A DNA stretch of 9,194 nucleotides, from contig URVF01000055.1 of assembly GCA_900551185.1 (NCBI GenBank), positions 1-9,194 on the forward strand. The letters run 5' to 3'. Of this stretch, positions 6,321 through 9,194 are shown piece after piece. The stretch comes from an uncultured Collinsella sp. (GTDB lineage Bacteria > Actinomycetota > Coriobacteriia > Coriobacteriales > Coriobacteriaceae). The translations under genes and the position numbers were made by a program. Below the pieces are notes generated by a model that was given only the letters and a program-made list of their open reading frames with translations, was not told the origin of the DNA and did not search any database. Within the stretch, counting starts at the first letter, position 1, and each line of letters starts with the position of its first letter.

Positions 6321-7448
6321 ATGACGACTTCTTATAAAACGATGGTGGTAAAGATCGGTTCGTCCACGGTGGTGGGTGCCGATGGCAAGGTCAACCGCGC
6401 CTTTATCGGCGGGCTTGCCGATCAGGCCGCAGCCCTGCGCAAGCTCGGCTGGCGCCTGGTCGTGGTGAGCTCGGGCGCTATCGCCTGTGGCTATCCCGTG
6501 TTGGGCTTCGACCGCAAGCCGGTCGGTGACCTGCCGAGCCTGCAGGCCTGCGCCTCGGCCGGTCAGTGCATCATCTCGTCGGCCTACGACGAGGAGTTCC
6601 ATGCGCGCGACCTGCTCACCTCGCTCGTGCTGCTCACGCGCCACGATACGGCCCGCCGCACGTCCTACCTGCACGCGCGCGACGCCCTGCTGCGCCTGGT
6701 GGAACTGGGCGTGGTGCCGGTCGTCAACGAGAACGATACCGTCACCGTCGACGAGATCAAGTTTGGCGACAACGACACACTGGCGGCGCTTGTGAGCTGC
6801 TTGGTTTCTGCCGATCTGTGCGTGACGCTCTCGGATATCGATGGTCTCTATACTGCCAATCCGCATGAGGACCCCACGGCCGAGTTTGTTCCTGTCGTGC
6901 ATAAGATCGATGCCAAGATTATCGCCTCGGCGGGCGATTCTTCTACATCGGTGGGCACGGGCGGCATGATTACCAAGATCCGCGCGAGCCGCATCCTGAT
7001 GACGGCGGGCATTCAGAGCGTGATTTGCTCGGGCGAGGAGCCCGATGCGCTCGTGCGCCTCGCCCGCGGCGAGAGCGTGGGCACGCTGTTCGATCCGCCG
7101 GCGGAGCGTCTGGACATCGCACCCCGCAAGCTGTGGATCGCGCTGGGCGACAAGGCACATGGGTCGGTGACGGTTGATGATGGTGCTGCGAAGGCGCTGG
7201 TTAGCCGTGGCTCTTCCTTGCTTGCGGTGGGTATTCGCGAAGTCGATGGCCAGTTTGCCGAGGGCGATGTGCTCGATGTGTGCGATCCGAGCGGTATGGT
7301 CGTCGCCCGCGGTATCGCCGAGGCCGATTCGGACGTGCTGGAACTTGCTGCCGGTCGCCGCCAAGACCAGATCGCCAGCAACCGCCTGCTCGCTAACCTG
7401 GCCGAGAAGCCGGCGATACACAGGGATAACTTGATCGTATTTGCATAA
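6321..7448 (+). CDS. proB: Glutamate 5-kinase with C-terminal PUA domain
   Basis: First enzyme of proline synthesis: it phosphorylates glutamate to glutamyl 5-phosphate for ProA (EC 2.7.2.11). The 375-residue protein has the full bacterial architecture. The amino-acid-kinase domain comes first, with MVVKIGSSTVV (8-18), VVVSSGAIACG (47-57), VVPVVNENDTV (131-141), the nucleotide-site motif SDIDGLYTANP (171-181) and GTGGMITK (212-219). A PUA domain covers about 268-345. Feedback inhibition by proline is usual in the family but cannot be read here. The ribosome binding site before ATG 6321 is poor. A later ATG at 6342 would start right at the conserved MVVKIGSS, but it has no better site. It is followed by a strong hairpin and not directly by proA, which lies 1.6 kb further on the same strand. 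Confidence 0.95.
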   Translation: MTTSYKTMVVKIGSSTVVGADGKVNRAFIGGLADQAAALRKLGWRLVVVSSGAIACGYPVLGFDRKPVGDLPSLQACASAGQCIISSAYDEEFHARDLLTSLVLLTRHDTARRTSYLHARDALLRLVELGVVPVVNENDTVTVDEIKFGDNDTLAALVSCLVSADLCVTLSDIDGLYTANPHEDPTAEFVPVVHKIDAKIIASAGDSSTSVGTGGMITKIRASRILMTAGIQSVICSGEEPDALVRLARGESVGTLFDPPAERLDIAPRKLWIALGDKAHGSVTVDDGAAKALVSRGSSLLAVGIREVDGQFAEGDVLDVCDPSGMVVARGIAEADSDVLELAAGRRQDQIASNRLLANLAEKPAIHRDNLIVFA

Positions 7449-7492
7449 AGAAAGACAGCGCTGCGGATCGTTTCCCGCAGCGCTGTCTTTCT
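7449..7492. terminator. Bidirectional hairpin terminator between convergent genes
   Basis: Two perfect 18-base arms (7449-7466 and 7475-7492) enclose an 8-base loop right after the proB stop. Outer bases are AAAG/CTTT-rich, giving TCTTTCT on the plus strand and TCTTTCTTTAT on the minus strand, so it can end both proB and the converging peptidase gene. Confidence 0.8.
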
Positions 7493-7493
7493 C

Positions 7494-7547
7494 GTGCCGG
7501 CACTTGGGGACGTTCCTTATGCGCCGGCACTTTGGGACACTCCTTAG
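7494..7547. repeat. Two tandem 27-bp repeat units
   Basis: Units 7494-7520 and 7521-7547 lie head to tail and agree at 22 of 27 positions. Both share GCCGGCACTT, GGGAC and TCCTTA. The first unit opens with the palindrome GTGCCGGCAC. Together they fill exactly the space between the hairpin and the stop codon of the minus-strand gene. They could be part of a dispersed intergenic repeat family. Confidence 0.75.
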
Positions 7548-8966
7548 CTAGAAGATCCGGCGCAGGTCTCCGCGGTTGAGCGCTTCGTCGAAGAGGTGCT
7601 TGAACACCGCGCTGCCGTGCAGGCCGTCGTGCTCGAACTCGTTGGTCACCCAGGCATGCGAGTTGCCCACGCGGCTGAGCGTATCGAGCTGCATGCCCGA
7701 ATCGACGTACATATCGTCGAAATACACCGCGGCCTGGAGTGGCACCTCGTTGCAGGCTAGGCGCTGCGGGTCGTAGATCTTGTCCCAGCTGGTGTCTTCC
7801 ATCAGCAGGTCCATGGCGGGCTTAAACGGCATAAGCTCGGGCATCTGCTCAAACATCCACGGGAACATGGCCTCGCCGGTAAACATGAGCGGGCGCGCGA
7901 GCGTGTCGAACTCGGCACGATGGGCCTTCTCTTCGGCCGCGGCCCAACCAATGGGCATAGTGTCGCCGTCGGCGTATATGAACTCCTGCAGCGTCCAGTA
8001 CAGCGGATTCGTGCGCGTGTTGGTGCGCTCGAAGGCGCGCATCAAAAAGCTGTCAGATACCGAGGCGCCGCAGGTCAGCGTGCCGTCGCCGTCAACAAAA
8101 GCGTGATCGATAATCCAATGCATACGCTCAAAGCTTGGCTTCATGCCAAAGTCGCTGCCCATGAGCTGTAGGCGCTCGACCGTCATCGGCGAGCCGTCGG
8201 GCAGCACGGGCTTCTGTGCCTCGAGCGCATCGGCCAGGGCTGCCACGCGCTCGACGTCGGCGGGGTAGCGGTCGTAATACTGCTGCGTCTTGGCGGCCAT
8301 GCGCGGGAAGGTGTGCGCGTAGACCTCGCTGGCGCTCGCCGGCACGTGGGGGATGCCGCCGCAGGTAAAGCTCGCCGCCACGCCCTCGGGGAAGAGCGAC
8401 AGATAACTCAACGTCAAAAAGCCGCCGTAGCTCTGGCCGAGCGTGACCCAGGGCTTGCCGCCAAAGCCCACCAGACGCAGGTACTCAAAATCGCGCACGA
8501 TGGAGCTGGCGAGGTGGCGCTTGAGGAAGTCAGCCTGCGAGCGTGCGGCATCGGAGTCGGCCGCCGTCGCGCGCTCGCCCAGTGCGGCAATCGTGCGCCC
8601 GTCTACACAGCTGCTGCGCCCGGTGCCGCGCTGGTCGGGCAGGACGACGCGGAAGTGCTTGACGGCCTCCTCGATCCAGCCGTCGCTTGTGGGCGACAGC
8701 GGACGCGGGCTCTCGCCGCCGGGGCCGCCCTGCAAAAACAGGAGCAGCGGCAGATCGTCGTTGATGCGGCCGGGCGCGCAAACCACGCGGTAGAAGAGCT
8801 TGATGCTCTCGGGCGCGCCGGCGATTGGTGCCGGCATAGCGCCGCGGCGCATGGTGCTGCCGACGGCCAGGAGCATCGGCTCCAGGCCGCGCCAGTCAAG
8901 GGGGACGTCGATGCTGTGGTCCTCGACATAAAGGCCGGGGACGTGGTACGAAGTGATGAGGGCCAT
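7548..8966 (-). CDS. pip: Prolyl aminopeptidase (proline iminopeptidase), Aeromonas type, S33 alpha/beta hydrolase
   Basis: Serine peptidase that removes N-terminal proline from peptides (EC 3.4.11.5). The 472-residue product has the alpha/beta-hydrolase order: oxyanion motif LQGGPGG (78-84), DQRGTGRS (111-118), nucleophile elbow GQSYGG with S179, the cap region, TGEAMFPWMFEQ (363-374), likely catalytic D418 in FDDMYVD and H446 in FEHDGL. Length and text follow the long Aeromonas-type enzyme, not the short Xanthomonas type. I see no signal peptide, so it is probably cytoplasmic. ATG 8966 has GGAAG (8977-8973) six bases upstream; the open frame continues to 9047 but lacks family text. It converges on proB and diverges from proA, sitting between two proline-synthesis genes. 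Precise substrate preference is inferred. Confidence 0.87.
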   Translation of the reverse strand: MALITSYHVPGLYVEDHSIDVPLDWRGLEPMLLAVGSTMRRGAMPAPIAGAPESIKLFYRVVCAPGRINDDLPLLLFLQGGPGGESPRPLSPTSDGWIEEAVKHFRVVLPDQRGTGRSSCVDGRTIAALGERATAADSDAARSQADFLKRHLASSIVRDFEYLRLVGFGGKPWVTLGQSYGGFLTLSYLSLFPEGVAASFTCGGIPHVPASASEVYAHTFPRMAAKTQQYYDRYPADVERVAALADALEAQKPVLPDGSPMTVERLQLMGSDFGMKPSFERMHWIIDHAFVDGDGTLTCGASVSDSFLMRAFERTNTRTNPLYWTLQEFIYADGDTMPIGWAAAEEKAHRAEFDTLARPLMFTGEAMFPWMFEQMPELMPFKPAMDLLMEDTSWDKIYDPQRLACNEVPLQAAVYFDDMYVDSGMQLDTLSRVGNSHAWVTNEFEHDGLHGSAVFKHLFDEALNRGDLRRIF

Positions 8967-9004
8967 GTGAGTCTTCCGTTCGTTGCGGTGTTTCGGGTTG
9001 ACCA

Positions 9005-9010
9005 ATTCTA
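9005..9010 (-). promoter_or_regulatory. -10 element, candidate promoter for the peptidase gene
   Basis: TAGAAT on the minus strand matches the consensus at five of six positions and lies about 40 bases before the start codon. The nearest -35-like TTGCGC has a long 19-base spacer, so the call is weak. Confidence 0.3.
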
Positions 9011-9078
9011 CCGCCGCGGGCGAGGCCATGCGCAAATCGGCTACCATGGTTGCAAACTTCTAGGAGAAAGGGCCGTCC

Positions 9079-9168
9079 ATGTCGGTCGATATAGCCACGT
9101 ATGTCCACGATCTTGCCGTTGTCGCCAAGGCAGCGTCGGCCTCGCTTGCCACGGCGAGCGATGAGCAG
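9079..9168 (+). CDS. proA: Glutamate-5-semialdehyde dehydrogenase, N-terminal fragment
   Basis: Only the first 30 codons are genomic. The text ATYVHDLAVVAKAASASLATASDEQ fits the N-terminal helix of ProA (gamma-glutamyl phosphate reductase, EC 1.2.1.41), whose members open with a similar AKxASxxLA segment. ProA reduces the ProB product to glutamate semialdehyde, so a ProA 1.6 kb after ProB makes sense. ATG 9079 is preceded by AAAGGG (9067-9072) and AGGAG (9062-9066). After residue 30 the frame runs into adapter sequence and reads LSLIHISEP, the usual translation of this adapter. The catalytic part is missing from this window. The name rests on a short match plus context. Confidence 0.72.
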
Positions 9169-9194
9169 CTGTCTCTTATACACATCTCCGAGCC
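9169..9194. other. Nextera/Tn5 mosaic-end adapter contamination, not genomic
   Basis: Bases 9169-9187 are the 19-base Tn5 mosaic end CTGTCTCTTATACACATCT, and 9188-9194 (CCGAGCC) continue into the Illumina Nextera adapter. This is a library artefact at the contig end and not part of the chromosome. Confidence 0.97.

Noticed and set aside
6264..7421. A 385-residue minus-strand frame opposite proB
   Set aside because: It is the antisense shadow of the clearly coding proB, with no recognisable motif.
7449..7547. CRISPR-like array suggested by the repeats after proB
   Set aside because: The units are directly adjacent with no spacers and only two copies; one part is a plain terminator hairpin.
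8896..9183. Minus-strand frame beginning MYKRQ
   Set aside because: It starts inside the Nextera adapter; MYKRQ-type starts are a known translation artefact of that sequence.

Overview
This is a GC-rich chromosomal window carrying ordinary core-metabolism genes on both strands. Gene content and style (pflX-type radical SAM protein, an unusual TrpRS, pncB, proB/proA, strongly G/C-ending codons) fit a high-GC actinobacterium. My best guess is a coriobacterium such as Collinsella. That is an inference from protein style; no 16S or marker comparison was possible.

Left block, minus strand (1-2830), in transcription order: a probable 6S-like regulatory RNA (about 2815 to 2646), a tagO/wecA-type polyprenyl-phosphate sugar-phosphotransferase (2439 to 1240), a tryptophanyl-tRNA synthetase of the TrpRS-II type (1069 to 20), and the first codons of a further gene overlapping the trpS stop (TAATG) at the window edge. 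The 2440-2965 gap holds no convincing protein gene; the 6S-like RNA is its main content.

Middle block, plus strand: a PflX-like radical SAM protein (2966-3904), a 12-bp inverted-repeat element, a tRNA-Ala(CGC) with a near-consensus promoter and its own terminator, a small coiled-coil/Pro-Ala-rich/C-terminal-membrane-anchor protein, nicotinate phosphoribosyltransferase pncB (NAD salvage) and glutamate 5-kinase proB.

Right block: proB ends in a perfect 18-bp hairpin, followed by two tandem 27-bp repeat units. Converging on it from the minus strand is an Aeromonas-type prolyl aminopeptidase (8966 to 7548). Divergent from that gene, proA begins at 9079. The two proline-biosynthesis genes are therefore split by a peptidase that liberates proline, an unusual 'proline island'.

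The last 26 bases (9169-9194) are not genomic: they match the Nextera/Tn5 mosaic end plus adapter, so proA is cut off by library adapter and not by biology. I see no CRISPR array, prophage, insertion sequence or defence system. The points of most interest are the 6S-like RNA, the proB-pip-proA layout, the intergenic repeats, and the small membrane-anchored protein placed directly behind a tRNA terminator.
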